Notes: generated by a model not told the origin, from the letters alone. A DNA stretch of 64,000 bases from Peromyscus leucopus (GCF_004664715.2 NC_051063.1:110325329-110389328), one strand, 5' to 3'. Counted from the first letter of the stretch, positions 44,336-56,794 are shown. Numbers and translations: made by a program.

Positions 44336-46900
44336 TCCTGTCCCTTTACTGTTTATCTATCATCTCTGCTTATCTTCCTGCTTTCCTGGTTAGGAAAATA
44401 ATATCATGCATTTCACAATTCCTGTTATTCCTGGATTCAACACCTTCCATAGTTAATGTAACAAGTACAGTATTCTGCCTTTTGTAGAAATTTATTGAAT
44501 ATGTGATAGCCAATAAAAAACCATCTGAGAAAATAATATTTTCCCCTGAGCAAAGCTTAGTATATTTCCTAGGAATAGATATTAAATAAGATTATTTTTA
44601 AAGTTTTGCTTTGATCAGCTAATAAACCATTTTCACCAAATTTAAATGAGATGTAAAGCAAAGAATGATATTGGCAAGTTTTGTCATGATATATTATATC
44701 CTCTATATTTATGTTTTAAAATAATAATCTGCATTCACTCTTCATGACTGAAATCCTAACACATAAAAAAAAAATCACTGTTCATTTTTCCTGAGATGTT
44801 TCAAAATAGACAAGTATAGTTCAGTGTGCATGTTTGATTAAAAAACTACAAATGAAATATTTAGGGTGTGGTTCAACTGAATTCATAATAAATGAAAAGA
44901 TAAATTATATATAATGGAACTTTTTTCTATAACAGTGGCTTGAAGTGTTAGACACATCTTGATGTGTTTCCTGAATTTGATAAAAGGACCATAACTTACA
45001 CACATGATGAATGCTGGCTTAGTATAAATTTAAAGTAGATGTCTCTTTATTTAGACTACCTGAGATTCAGGCTTACTTTACTTGGGGAAGACTCTAATCT
45101 CCATGATGCAGAGTTTTTATCTCTAAAGGATTATAAAAGTACTACCTACTCATTAGTTAAGAACAGTACATCAATTACTTAATGCAAAACAGCTAAATCA
45201 TTTTTATTTCACACACTATTATTTGTGAGCACTGTGGAAATGTCACTGAACTTTACTTAATGAGAACTCAGTGGTAATTTCTGCTTTTCAGACTTGTCAT
45301 TGTATAAATGACAAAACTTACTAACATCACAGTTTTTAATTTTTAAGGTTGAAGTTACCCACCAAAGAGGCTAAACACTTAGGTTAAACTGAATAACAAA
45401 TGTTAATTAGCATATTTGTCAGCCCATTGTAATTCACAAATCATGTTAAAAATGCAATCAAATGTGTGTGGAATTATAAATAAGCACATAGAAAAAAGTG
45501 GCAAAATGAAAAAAAAATCTTCTCTTTGGAGGTATAGCAGATAGATAGAAAGAGAAATAAGAAATAAATTTAAAGCTACTGTATTTCAAAGAAAAAATGA
45601 GGAAAGAACTCAGAAAATTAACTTTCAGAAGAAAATAATTAAAAGATACATCTGACACAGTACTTTTTATACTTTTCATTAGTATAAACTAATGAGACCT
45701 CTAATTGCTGTAACCTTTACAGACAGTTGTCTAGAAATGTGTGTTCAAATCTTTACAGACATCCATACCCTTGAGCTTAGTGATCCAGGCCAAACAAACA
45801 AACAAAAAACAACAATAGGTTTTATACATATATTAAATTTCAATGGCATTAAGTGGAGAGAAAGAAAGGTTCACAATGACACTTGATGGGAACTACTTTT
45901 TCAAACAAAGTATATTTAATAGGAGAGATAATGCTTATAATATTATATAAATACAAAGTTAAATGTGGGTTTATATTTATACTTTATTGACTATATAGCA
46001 ATTTATTTCTAATCTAGACTCCATGATAAAGTAAAAAATTCTTTGTTTTTCCTACCTACCACATTCAATGTTCTACATCAGCTGTCTTCTGTGTTCACTG
46101 GACACTGCCTTGAACCTCATACAGCCATCAGTCACCCTCATTTTCAGAGACTGAGAAGCTTAGTTTGTATTACTGTGTTTGGTCTGTGGAATATATGAAG
46201 ATCTACACTAAGCCTTTCCTCTGATATAACTTGGGCAGTCTTATGTGTAGTCTAGAGGTGCTGTTTGGATACATTAGCTCAAGTTCTTCAAGATGATTTT
46301 TGCCATCTCTCAACAAGACTGTGGTAATCTATCAAGCATGACACAGAAGCTGTTGGATTTTATTAACCATCATCTTCACCTGTGGCAATAAATCGAGCTC
46401 TTATTTTAGGACATGTGGATTCTTATAATCTGTACTATTTAACTTTGGGGTACTTGTTAAAAGCCAAAGATGATAAAATATGCATTTCAACACTAAATTT
46501 TGAAACTACAGATAATTTCTATTCTTTTTTATATGAATTATTTCAATCAACCAGTTTTAATTTTATGATTATTTTAATAAAATTAAGAAATATGACTCAT
46601 TCTGTTCTGTTGTTGACACTGTGCATTAATCCTATTACCTAAAGCATATTGTACTCTACTCGTGGGTAATCATTGTCCTTAGTGTTTATACATAAATCAT
46701 GAGTACTTCATAAATCACTGTTTACTAAGTGTCAAGTCAGGTCAACAATAGGTTAATAAAAATAGATACACAAAAAGGTACTGAACATTGGAGTTGGCCT
46801 TCAGTATCCACTATATATGGTATAACTACACCTCTGCTAGTAACCTTGCCTCTGGCTTCCCACTATGGGATAGACACTATGATCAAACAAACATGACTTT
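44336..46900. other. Unannotated AT-rich sequence
   Basis: About 2.5 kb with no recognised repeats or genes. TTAATTAGCATATTTGTCAG near 45403 is a homeodomain/POU-like cluster but isolated. Confidence 0.4.
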
Positions 46901-46904
46901 TGGG

Positions 46905-46948
46905 GTCTTTTGTTTTTGTTTTTTGTTTTTGTTTGTTTGTTTGTTTCT
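46905..46948 (+). repeat. (GTTT)n / GTTTTT low-complexity tract
   Basis: Irregular GTTTTT and GTTT units, possibly the complement of an old SINE tail. Confidence 0.85.
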
Positions 46949-47014
46949 TTAGTTTCATCCTTAAATAAGGACTGCTTCTTTCACAGTGAAGCTTAGAGAA
47001 GTATCTTTTTATAT

Positions 47015-47850
47015 ACAACATAATTTTTTATTGATTCTTTGGGAATTTCACATCATGAACCCCAATCCTGCTCACCTCCCAGTCCCTCTATACCCTCCTC
47101 TTACCCCTGAAGCATCACCCTCAAAAGAAACTCCCCTGTTAAAAACAAAACAAAACAAACAAACAAACAAAAAAACCCACCTCTTCATTCATCCTATTGG
47201 GTGCTTTGCAGTATACCCTTTTGTTCAATCAACCCTACCCTGGAATTTTCATTGCAATGAGTCATTGGTCTGGATCCAGGCCTCCAGGACAATATCATCA
47301 CTGGACCCCCATGGAAACTCCTCTTGAATATCCTGCTGTTGCCCCGAGTCTTGGGGATCCTATGATTATTATTCCATAGGACCAATCCTTTAATGCATCC
47401 CAGCAGATCATAGATGAGGTAGATGTTAAGGCAGGCCAATCTAAACGCCAGTATATGGGTCTGGGTGGTAGCTGATCTGGTCAGTCTGGGCCATTGGAAC
47501 TTCCTACCTCAGGCAAGGGGCAGAGCCAGTTCCCCTAGGCCCATGGTTAGGAGTGGAGTCATGCTCCCCACTGTGTGTGGTAGTAGGGCAGTAGGGTGGA
47601 GGGAAGCTCTCCCATCAGGGTGGAGTCAGCTTTCCTGCTGCAGTGTCCAGCAAGGGACAGGACCAGCTATCCCAGGGCCAATGAGGGGAGGAGTGGCTCA
47701 GCCCTACCCATGATGGTACCTATGGCCCCCTATGGCAACACAGGCCGTGGACATTATCACAGACCCCAGGTGCAGTACAAACACTGACCCAGACCTCTGT
47801 ACTCACTGAGACTTAGTCAGTCTTCGCCTCAAATGCAGCCTCCCTTTCTT
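47015..47850 (-). mobile_element. Lx-type L1 3' end
   Basis: On the plus strand: ATTGATTCTTTGGGAATTTC, ATGAACCCCAATCCTGCTCA, a pyrimidine-rich stretch, TGCAGTATACCCTTTTGTTC, CATTGCAATGAGTCATTGGT, GATATCCTGCTGTTGCCC-like, CAGCAGATCATAGATGAGGT and GTCAGTCTGGGCCATTGGAA. These are antisense Lx 3' UTR blocks in order. An AAAC array (about 47148-47174) is embedded. The open frames at 47194-47713 are not genes. Confidence 0.8.
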
Positions 47851-48189
47851 CCATTCTAATCATCTGTGCAAATTTGTGAGGCTTAAAAACAAGATGAAAA
47901 ATCCTGATGATTCACTTTAAAATGCATTTTCCATAGATTGGTGATTTTATTTTCTATATACAACCCCCAATAAAACAGCTTTTCCATTGAATAAAGATAA
48001 AAATAAAAATATATTAGGCTATCGCTATTTTGGGTATTTGCCATCTGGGTTAACATAAATAGGGATAGGTAATATGTATTTATATATGTATACATACATA
48101 TAATTTGATACAGTCTAGCATAGCATATTCTCATGCAAAACTTATTTTTGTTTCACAAAGGGTGACTTAATTATTACAGCTTGCAAAGT

Positions 48190-48660
48190 CTGCCTTTTAT
48201 TGAGATTAACAAGGTAGAATGCTGTAGCCACACACTGAATCCCTGGCTGCTTTGGATCTAACAAGAACCAGTTGCTTCATTCAATTTCTTTCTTCCTCCA
48301 AAATGCAATTAACAGACTGTGATTAGTTGAACAAATTCCAAATCATATTCAAATGAAAGCAATTTACCCAGAGTCTGGGTCCAACAGGTGATCGTTTTCA
48401 AAGCTCCTGGAAGAATTGGATGGTTTCATCTAATTGTTCTCAGGAAGAAATGGATTTAAATGCTTGGTTCCAATAGGCCCCACCATGCACAGCCCATATG
48501 GTGGCTCAGTGTTAGCCTTTCAGCTTCACTAGCCCAAAGGGCGGTCTGGATAATTACATCTTGCTTCCAAAATATTTTAATGGTGGATTAAAATGTTTCA
48601 GTTGAGCACAGAATAATTGCAGAAACTTCTTAATTTCTAGGCAAAGAAAGTTGTAAGAGA
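48190..48660. other. Unique block, candidate conserved non-coding element
   Basis: Non-repetitive sequence dense in homeodomain/LIM/POU-type cores: ATGCAATTAACAG (48303), TGATTAGTTGAAC (48321), TCTAATTGTTCTC, GGATAATTACATC (48549), GATTAAAATG, GAATAATTGCAG and CTTAATTTC, along with GGTCCAACAGGTG (E-box-like). The motif density is the reason for the call; conservation was not tested. Confidence 0.3.
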
Positions 48661-48981
48661 GTACTAGGGTGGGTAGTATCTACAGACATTTCACTTAACA
48701 TTTTGATCCTGGGAAGTTAAATCACAAACCTTAACTTCCACAGTAAAAATATCATGTTATGTGTTATTTTTATTAGTTCAACAAAAGAACATAGATAGGA
48801 AACATTAACACTAGTCCCATAAACTACATGTCCTTATGTGGTTTGAACCTGAAGAAGCTTAAGGGTCCAGATGAAATATGAATGCATAAAAATAAAGGTT
48901 TGCTCCCTTATTTTCCACAAGAGCTTTAGTTAGTGATTTTATGTGCTACCGGGATTTAACAGGTATTTTTTTATTCCATAT
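48661..48981. other. Unannotated sequence
   Basis: Nothing recognised. Confidence 0.35.
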
Positions 48982-49339
48982 CTTAGTTAGGGTTTCTATT
49001 GCTGTGGAGAGACACCATAACCACAGGAACTCTTATAAAGGAAAGCATCTCATTGGAGCCAGCTTACAGTTCAGAGTTCTAGTCCATTACCATCATGGTG
49101 GGAAGCATGGGGGCATGCAGGCAGACATGGTGCTGGTGAGGTAGCCAAGAGTTCTACATTTGATTCATAGGCAGTTGGAAGACACAGAGAGCCACTAAGC
49201 CTGGCTTGAGCTTCTGAGACTTCAAAGCCCACCCTCAGTGATGCATTTCCTCCAACAACACCATGCCTACTACAGGGCTACACCTCTTAGTGCCACTCTC
49301 TATGCGTCTATGGGAGCCACTTTTATTCAAACCATCACA
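48982..49339 (-). mobile_element. Rodent medium-reiteration repeat, class uncertain
   Basis: GTTAGGGTTTCTATTGCTGT, GAGACACCATAACCACAGGA, CTTATAAAGGAAAGCATCTC, TTACCATCATGGTGGGAAGC, TGCAGGCAGACATGGTGCTG, CCTCCAACAACACCATGCCT and AACCATCACA are the blocks of a common rodent repeat. The copy is fairly complete. It shares its left edge with the repeat at 62305. Confidence 0.75.
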
Positions 49340-50104
49340 TTCAGTTAACATAAGGAGCAAGCTCTAACTGAAATTACACATATAAAGATTTAGCCAATTA
49401 TATCAAAAATATCACAAATAATATTGATCATGGCACATGCTTGGATGTTATTGTCTCATCAACATTTAAAGTTGCCTTGAGTGAACAATAAGAGATTTCA
49501 CTAAAGCTTCAGAATCCATAGTCTTGTGATACACAAGATGGTGGAGTCTGAACATGGGATACAATGGAAGGGACCTAATTCTAAAAACTCAGGCAAATCC
49601 ATCACTTATTGTATATAGGCAATTCCTAGATTTATATGAAAAAGATTAATTCAATTTATTCACAGCATTCAGTACCCATAGCAATAAATTGCTCCTTTAC
49701 ATGTTACTTAGTCATAGTAACAATAGTGTTACAGATAAAAAAAAAAATGATTCTGTTATGATATGACTCATTTTGGCCTATAGCTTATAAGGTACCATCA
49801 CAGCTTCTTAGTTCATCTCCCTCAATACACTGTGAAATCCTAAAAGTTTCAGGTCTTATTGAATTTCAGTTGTCAAAGCTTGGCATAAAGTAGCTTCCAA
49901 AACTGTTTACTGCCACAGCCAGACCATCAAAAGACCTCGTGTTGTGACTGACACATTAGCTCTCTCTCCTACCCAGTTCTTATATTGTTTGCTTATTTGA
50001 TTTTTCTACAGCAGCAAAGCAGCAGATCATGCTTGTTCCTATTTCTTCTAGAAAGGTAACCACTACCAATCTAGCACTAGTGAGTGTTGAGGGTGTCTGG
50101 TGTG
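49340..50104. other. Unannotated sequence
   Basis: No repeat or gene recognised. Confidence 0.35.
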
Positions 50105-50458
50105 AGTCTGATTGCAGTTAGAATCAACTTGAAAATGAAGCTCTAGGTACATTTGGGAGGGAGTTTCTACACTGAGTAAATTGAGACAGGAAGATGCACA
50201 CTAAAGAGAGGTGCCACCATACAGCAGGCTAATGCCCTAGGCTGAACAAAAGGAGAAAATAAGCTGAATACCAGCACTAATTTCATGGCTTCCTTGCTGG
50301 GGATGCAATGTAAACAGCCACATCATACTTCTGATTCCGTAATACAGCTCCTATGCCTAACTGCACTCTAAGAACTATGAGCCCAAAAGAAAGCTTCTTT
50401 CCTTAAGTAGTTTTTGTTAGGTATTTTGCTATAGCAATGTGGAAAGTAACTAATGCTG
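50105..50458 (+). mobile_element. Rodent MaLR/RMER-like repeat
   Basis: TAGAATCAACTTGAAAATGA near the left and GAGCCCAAAAGAAAGCTTCT, GTAGTTTTTGTTAGGTATTT and TATAGCAATGTGGAAAGTAA CTAATGC at the right, the end pattern of MaLR-like LTRs. Diverged. Confidence 0.5.
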
Positions 50459-50459
50459 G

Positions 50460-50860
50460 TTGAATAGGTGCCCCCACTTCACAGGTAGGCACCTTAAACC
50501 TTTGAACCTCAAAATGCAACCTTATTTGGAAAGAGCCATTGAAGATGAAACCAATTAGAATCAGACCATATTAGAACACAATGGGATCTTGACTAGACAG
50601 ATAGTCGAGTTTCTCTATTAAAGGAGAAAATTTGGAGACATACAAGCACACACACACTTATGCATAATAATAGAATATGCAAAGAATAGAATTCCTGTTG
50701 TCCCAAATCAAAGAGCCTCTAGAAGCTCAGGGGAGACTTGAAATGGATTGATGCATTACTCACACCTTCAGAGAAAGTGTATTCTTGCTAAAACCTTCAT
50801 TTTGGACTCTTCTCCATAGTGCAGGTCAATAAATTTATGCTGTTCATTGGTTAGGGGGTT
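50460..50860 (+). mobile_element. MaLR (MLT1-like) LTR remnant
   Basis: AGGTGCCCCCACTTCACAGG, CCTTTGAACCTCAAAATGCA, CTTATTTGGAAAGAGCC, ATTAGAATCAGACCATATTA, AACCTTCATTTTGGACTC and AATAAATTTATGCTGTT fall in the order of an MLT1-like LTR. Ancient and degraded. Confidence 0.45.
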
Positions 50861-50901
50861 CCCTGAAGGTGTTATATAGGTCCCTGAAGGTGTGATATAG
50901 G
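50860..50901 (+). repeat. 21-bp tandem duplication
   Basis: TCCCTGAAGGTGTTATATAGG is followed directly by a second copy with one T to G change. Confidence 0.95.
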
Positions 50902-52085
50902 GTAGCAAACCACATGGAAAGATGAGGATGAAAATGGATGCAGATTGTTTTCTTCAACCTGGATCAGACTTCAGGGGCTCTAATGCCAGGCAGTTCATTT
51001 TCAGCATACTTAAAATGTAGTACAATTTGGGAAAAGGTTTCCAGGCAACAACCAGTCCAATTCCAGGTACACAGTAAAGCTTAAGGTGTGACTATATAGA
51101 ACTCTTCAACAAAGTGCATGTGACAATGAGGGTGGATTCTATAGCTAAAAGACCTAGAATCTAGTGTGGGCTCTGACTGATAGACTAGAGGTAAAAGTAG
51201 GCCATAAACTACTCATTGCATCTACCCTAAGAATGAGTAATACTCTGAGGGAAGTGTCTGGAATAACCATTCTGGGCAATTTGGGTGAGGTCTCCTCATT
51301 TAGCATAAGGTGAGAGATGTCTGCCTCCACAGATAACAAAAACGTCAACAAGTTTTTAACAACCTCAGCTTTCAGCTTTCTGGATGGAATGCAGAAATTT
51401 GTGTGATTAACATTCCTAGTTCGTTTAGTGTCTCTCTGTGAGTACAAGGACCTCTCTGCCCCCAACACATTGGTTTATGGTACTAGAGAACACCTGCCTT
51501 AGAAAACATACTGTGAATTCTGAACACTGAACTTACCCTGCTTTCCTTGCTCACCTAAGTATCTCAAAATTCCATCATCAATGTGTTCTTTTCCAAGTCT
51601 GTTCCTAGCAGTACCAAGATTTTTAAAATTCTTTGTTACTTTAACCCTAACCAAGAGCTTTCCTTTTTCATTCTATAATGACAAATTTTATTTCATAACA
51701 ATTATATCAATTCAATACTATTTTTCAATTCTATCCAGGTAATCATATAGTAGTTTATATTTACATACATTTTCCTTACCCTTTCTAGTTATTTCCATGC
51801 CATAGGTATGATCATATGAAGAGAGCAGTTAAAGAAACTGACCTGAGATATTAACTGACTGAAGACTGAGGAGAACCAGTGTCCTAACTTGGGTTGATGT
51901 TTTTTTAAGCAAATGCATATAATAATTGGGGTGTGTAGAGCCACTTACTTGAGTAGCTTGAATAAAATGATTTCAGGGTAGATTCAAAAATCTGTCAGAC
52001 AGAAAAGGAAGTGAAGAGAGCCTCTAATTTGACCAATGGCTTCATGCAGTCATTCATCTAGTCACCTTAGCAAACTGAAATGCCC
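50902..52085. other. Unannotated sequence
   Basis: Contains a 104-codon antisense frame (51468-51154) lacking any recognisable domain. Nothing else recognised. Confidence 0.35.
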
Positions 52086-52089
52086 ATGC

Positions 52090-52566
52090 CTGTAGCATGC
52101 TGTGATTTACTCTGTGGAGGGGTCTCAAAACAGCTTGACCACACAGCTGCCATGACAGGCTTAGGGGCCCAGACATAGATTCTGTGACAGGCTTACTGGC
52201 AGGCAACACCCAGATCCAGAAAAAGCCTTAGGCTGATACCACCCAGGGATGAGGAAATACCTAACATTCTAAACATTCCAACCATTAGATAAGTGGGTCA
52301 GATGTCCCTGAGTCTAGCACACACCTATTTTTGTTATACAGATACCCCTAGACAATTGTCAGCCAGTCAGGTTCCTGAACCCTGGAAATCCCCTCACCCT
52401 AAACTCTGCTATGATAAAAACCCCACCCTACCTAAGCTCAAGGCTCTCTGCTCTCATTGCTGTGTCAGACAGACAGAGAAACCAAGCTCGGAGCTTGAAG
52501 AGAATAAAGGCTCTTTGCTTTTACATATAGGATTCAGTCTCTGTGGTGGTCTTTTGGGGGTCCCTG
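52090..52566 (+). mobile_element. ERV1-like LTR
   Basis: Retroviral LTR layout: TATA-like GATAAAAA (52413-52420), poly(A) signal AATAAA (52503-52508) and a U5-like end with GGTGGTCTTTTGGGGGTCCC then GAGATCTGTGCATAACA. Spacing of the signals (about 90 bp) fits an R region. Termini could not be fixed by a target duplication, and no internal retroviral sequence adjoins it, so it is probably solo. Confidence 0.65.
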
Positions 52567-52889
52567 AGATCTGTGCATAACAGCTCTTGTTAAATAAACC
52601 ACAACAGCAAATGCTGGCACAGATATAGACAAATGTCAACCCTTACAGGTGGCTGGTAAGAATGTAAACTAGTCTACCCTCTATGGAAATCAGTATGGAT
52701 GGCTCCTAAAACATTAGAAATAGGAATTCTAGATGATTTAAATTATACCATTCCTAGGTATTTACCCAAAGGACATTAAGCCAACATAGCGCGGAAATAA
52801 TTGTTCTTCAATGTTTATTTCAGTAGTATATGTAACAAGTTACTTACAGAAGCCAATTCAAAACAACCTTGGTGTCTATAGGGAAATTC

Positions 52890-53049
52890 TTTTGCTGTTG
52901 CTTTCTTAAGACAGGGTTCCTTTATGTAGCCCTGACTGTCCTGGAACTCACTCTATAGACCAGGATGTCTTTGAACTCAGAGATGTACCTCTTCTGCCTC
53001 CCAAGTGCTGAGTGCTTGGATTAAAGCTGTGTGCCACCACCACCGAGCC
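52890..53049 (-). mobile_element. SINE B1 nested in L1
   Basis: On the plus strand: AAGACAGGGTTCCTTTATGT, CTGTCCTGGAACTCACTCTA, CTCCCAAGTGCTGAG and GATTAAAGCTGTGTGCCACC, i.e. antisense B1, with a small duplication GTGCTGAGTGCTTGG. It splits the L1 at 52600-53420, so it inserted later. Confidence 0.9.
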
Positions 53050-53051
53050 AG

Positions 53052-53125
53052 AAAATTATATATAGATATAGATATTAGATAGATAGATATAGATATAGAT
53101 ATACAGATATATAGAAATAAATATA
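53052..53125 (+). repeat. (TAGA)n / ATAGATAT microsatellite
   Basis: Degenerate GATA and ATATAG units directly after the nested B1. Confidence 0.9.
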
Positions 53126-53262
53126 TGAAAGTTTTTCAGCCCAAAAGAATGAAGTCATGCTGTTTGAGAGAAAATGGATACAACTGGAAATAATCATAAT
53201 AAATGAATAAAGCCAGACTCAGAAAAATAAATGCCAACTTTTCTCTTATTAGTGGCTCCTAG

Positions 53263-53345
53263 ACTGTACATATATATACATATATATATATAAGCATATA
53301 TATGCTATAATTATATATTCATATATGCACATACACATATATAAT
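53263..53345. repeat. (TA)n-rich tract
   Basis: Alternating TA with CA and GC interruptions (TATACATATATATATA-like). Confidence 0.85.
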
Positions 53346-53420
53346 GAAAGTAGAAGTAAAATTATCTAGGGGAACAAAGAGGAAGAATAGAAAGGAAGAA
53401 TAGAAGAGTATATGGAGAAA

Positions 53421-54850
53421 TGAATGCAGACATGTGCTATCTAAATTTAAAAAGAAATCAACCATTCCCTTTCAGAGCCATTCTCAAGAATTTTGTAATC
53501 AAAATCCAACAATGTTCAGATTCTATTGCAATTCCACCAGACATCAGTTGCCTGAATATTTATAAAGAAATTGTGGCTATTTTTTTTTGCCCGGACACAT
53601 ACCCCCATCACAACTCATTTAATATATGACTCTCCACTTATCCAGCTTATCTCCTTCCTTTTCCTCCACTCCTCTTTGTCATGTCTCATATTTTTAATTC
53701 AAGCAGACATATCTGATAAAGGCCCATCAAAACTGTGGCAATTCATCCACTGTCTTGCAGTTCTCATCACACATTAGTGACACATATAGATAAGTCTTTG
53801 ACTGTTTCGCTCTCTCTTTTAAGCTCCTCATATTTTACTGCACACAAAGAGATGAGAGACAAAGGCTCATCAGAGACATCGTTAGGCTACATTTGTCTAC
53901 TTTGAACTCCCTTTGTCTCCTATTAGTTTTCAAAATGGTCCCAGTCTTTGCACAGCTAGCTAGAAATCTTTCCTTACATTTGTTCTGTTTCATCTGTTCC
54001 TGAAATAACAGTGCTACTTGATTTTATTTTATATTATAAAAAAAAAATGTCTTGTATTTCTACTGATGAGAGTATCTCTAAACAATCTTCTAGAGGCTAG
54101 AATGTGAAGGGAAAGTGTTTTAATTAAAATACAAAGGACAGCCTGCATTTAGGTTTATCATGTGTGAAACATTCACTTTTCATACTGATTTACCAGCAGC
54201 TTGAGAGCATTGTCATGCAATGATTATTCCCAATGCCAAGCTATCAACAGGAGTATTTTGAGATAAACAATGTGTTTACAGAGGCAACTGTGGTGGTGTC
54301 CTTTGTTTTAAAAGATGTTGGAATTTCTATTACTATTCTGCTCAGGACTAAGCCAGTCTTTCTCTGCCTATTGGAAAATTGCAATAATTTTCTCAGTGAT
54401 TGCACATAGAATTGGCTCTCTTCTCAGTGCCCTCATCAAATGAGGTGTCGTCACCTAACATTTTTTTGATGACCCTTCTTATTTATGTGTCCATTCATTC
54501 AGTCAATCATGTAGCAATCACTAAGACAGCTTTAAATGTGATCTAAGATAGAGAACTCTTACATCATCCTCACCAACAAATGGTACAATGTCTATGATTT
54601 TACAGAAAAAAAATTTACACTAACAGCAGGAATTAAAGCAAACAACATATAGAAGCAAAACTTATGCATTGCCAAGCTGCAATGATTTAGGTTGAGATGT
54701 ATACACCTATCAAAATGCTCTTGTGAAACTGAAATTGGGTAGACATTTGCATTTTCCACTCTCTGATATGTGAAATGTAATGTGTTTTGTCTTTAACAAA
54801 ACAAGCAAGAAAAACCATAATCCATTTCTAAAGACCATCTCAAAAATAAC
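53421..54850. other. Mostly unique sequence
   Basis: No repeats recognised. 54100-54450 has complex, enhancer-like texture (TTTTAATTAAAATACAAAGG, GCAATGATTATTCCCAATGC), but no stronger support. Confidence 0.3.
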
Positions 54851-54859
54851 AGATGAAAG

Positions 54860-55416
54860 TGTTGTGCCCAGATCGTGACCCCCAGAGAGACCACCAAAGA
54901 CGAACATGCCGGAATGCAACAGCAAGGTTTAATTCTGGATATCCAAAAGCAATACAAGCCTAGGCAGGGACTTCGTCCAATACATCCAACGCAGTGAAGG
55001 CTGGAGGAAGTGCCCACCTGTCTGCAAGCTCAGCTTTTAAAGGGAAAAGTCACAAGGTTACATCATTTAGGGGTGCTAGTATGGATACAATTCTGATTGG
55101 CTCGCTTCTAGGGACTTCTAGAAATTACTTCTAAGGGAGTGGTTACCCACCACCATTTCTCATTGGCTGCCCTCAGGTGGGGGCATTTCTGTGGTCAGTT
55201 ACCCTGGAAACCAGGGAGAGGACATTCCATAGTCTGGCAGGCATTACCTCCTGACTATCTTGTGACTCTGTACTTTTACACTTTTTGGTTTCTGGAATCT
55301 GAACTGACTGGTTTCAGTAACTAATGGCCTATTCCCAAAAGGAGAAATCGTAGGCCTTAATTTTAGGGTGAAAGCATTTTGGTCTTATTTCTAAGATGGC
55401 TCATTTTGGTCTCACA
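54860..55416 (-). mobile_element. 557-bp ERV1-like solo LTR
   Basis: On the minus strand it starts TGTGAGACC and ends GGGCACAACA, with 4-bp duplications AAAG at 54856-54859 and 55417-55420, the size expected for gammaretrovirus-like ERV1. Promoter signals in order on the minus strand: CCAAT boxes (complement ATTGG at 55162 and 55096), TATA-like TTTAAAAG (about 55033-55040), ATTAAA poly(A) signal variant (54928-54933), then a U5 with GTGGTCTCTCTGGGGGTCAC. No internal viral genes adjoin, so it is solo. Confidence 0.85.
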
Positions 55417-55704
55417 AAAGGTAGGGGCAATGGGCCGTATGTGAAGTCAGAAGAGGTAGCTATGAGAAAATTGAGGACATTTCATTTGATCCTAAGAGTT
55501 TTGTTTCTCATATAGAGATCCTCAAAAGAAAGGCATGCATGGGTGGTCATAAGACGTCTATGGGTACAGAAACTAACAAGAGTTATTTAGTTTTGTAAAC
55601 TCTCTTCCCCATTTGAAATCCAGGAAGCAGCAATAAAATGGGAAGCCAATAGGGTAGTTGCTGTGGAGGGGAGCTTTCTCAATCTAGAAAACTGTGCTAG
55701 AAGT

Positions 55705-56052
55705 ATGTCCTGGTTAGTTTGTAATACTTGAAAGAATGAGCCTCAGTGGAAGAATTGGACTGATCAGATTGGCCTGTGGCCATGTCTGGGGGGTGATAAG
55801 GATTGTGTTGGTTGTTGCTTTATATGAGAGGGCCCAGACCATTGTGTCCTGTGCCACAGTTGGGCAGAGAGTCTTGGGCTGTGTAAGAATGTTGACTGAG
55901 CATGAACAGGAACAAAGAACAAGTACTTTCTTCCTCAGTTTCTGGCCAGTCTTCCTTCAATGATGGACTGGACCTGAAACTATAAGCCAATTCTTCCCCA
56001 AGTCACAGGTGGTCACAGTATTTATTATAGCAACAATAAACAAACTAGGGCA
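55705..56052 (+). mobile_element. Rodent medium-reiteration repeat, class uncertain
   Basis: AGAATGAGCCTCAGTGGAAG, GATCAGATTGGCCTGTGGCC ATGTCTGGGG, GAGGGCCCAGACCATTGTGT, GGGCTGTGTAAGAATG, GATGGACTGGACCTGAAAC and AGCAACAATAAACAAACTAG are in the order of a common rodent repeat. Opposite orientation to the copy at 48982. Confidence 0.7.
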
Positions 56053-56794
56053 CTATGTATGGCAAGTGACTTTTTAGCCTGAGAAGTAGTTTTTGGTAAG
56101 TGGTAAATGTGCTTAATTAACACAGCCAAAAAGAATACTGTTTATGTCCTGTATATTATCAAACAATCAAAACAAAAGTTTAACATTTTGCAATTTTTTT
56201 TTTCTTTATGAGCTTTGTGACTATATCAGATTTCTGGCAACTGCTCAGTTTTGCATATGCTTTTCTGAATGTTCCATTTTGAAAGGTGGTATTATACAGA
56301 ATTGGTAATCGTTACTATTACTAATTCTGTCTCATATGTTCTTCAGGTCTTTACATAAACAAAAGCCTATGGCACTTTTAGATAGCTCCAAAATTTCAAG
56401 TTAATATTATCTTTACATTAATAAATGATGTTTAAAAATAGGTCTCACATGACTTAATTTTTCCAGTTTTCAGATGAAGAAATAACCAATCTGACAATAG
56501 AGGTGAAAGGATTGACAATGGTATGATGTTTCTTGGACTCAATCTTACACAATGTAGGACTTTCATTTTAAGCTGAATATTTGAGAACAGTTCATGTATA
56601 CTTTAACAAACAAAAATTCTTCTGATATATTGTTTGGCAGTTTAATGCAAGTTATGAGAGTCAATGAGGTAATAGGAAATCAATGATTTTCTTTCTAAAT
56701 AACAAGGCACCCAGGTACTGATTGTTTTAAAAATTATTTTCCCTTTTTAGGGACTCCTATAGAATCTGTTTGTATAATAGAAAAGACATAACAC
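56053..56794. other. Unannotated sequence
   Basis: AT-rich; nothing recognised. Confidence 0.35.

Larger units (their letters stand above)
52600..53420 (+). mobile_element. Old L1 ORF2/3' region, split by a B1
   Basis: GGCTGGTAAGAATGTAAACT, ATGGAAATCAGTATGGATGG and TATTTACCCAAAGGACATTA, then after the nested B1 (52890-53049) AAAAGAATGAAGTCATGCTG, AATGGATACAACTGGAAATA and AGCCAGACTCAGAAAAATAA. Both parts are colinear with an L1 C-terminal ORF2 segment. Degraded, non-coding. Confidence 0.75.

Noticed and set aside
55736..55963. 75-codon frame
   Set aside because: Lies within a dispersed rodent repeat.
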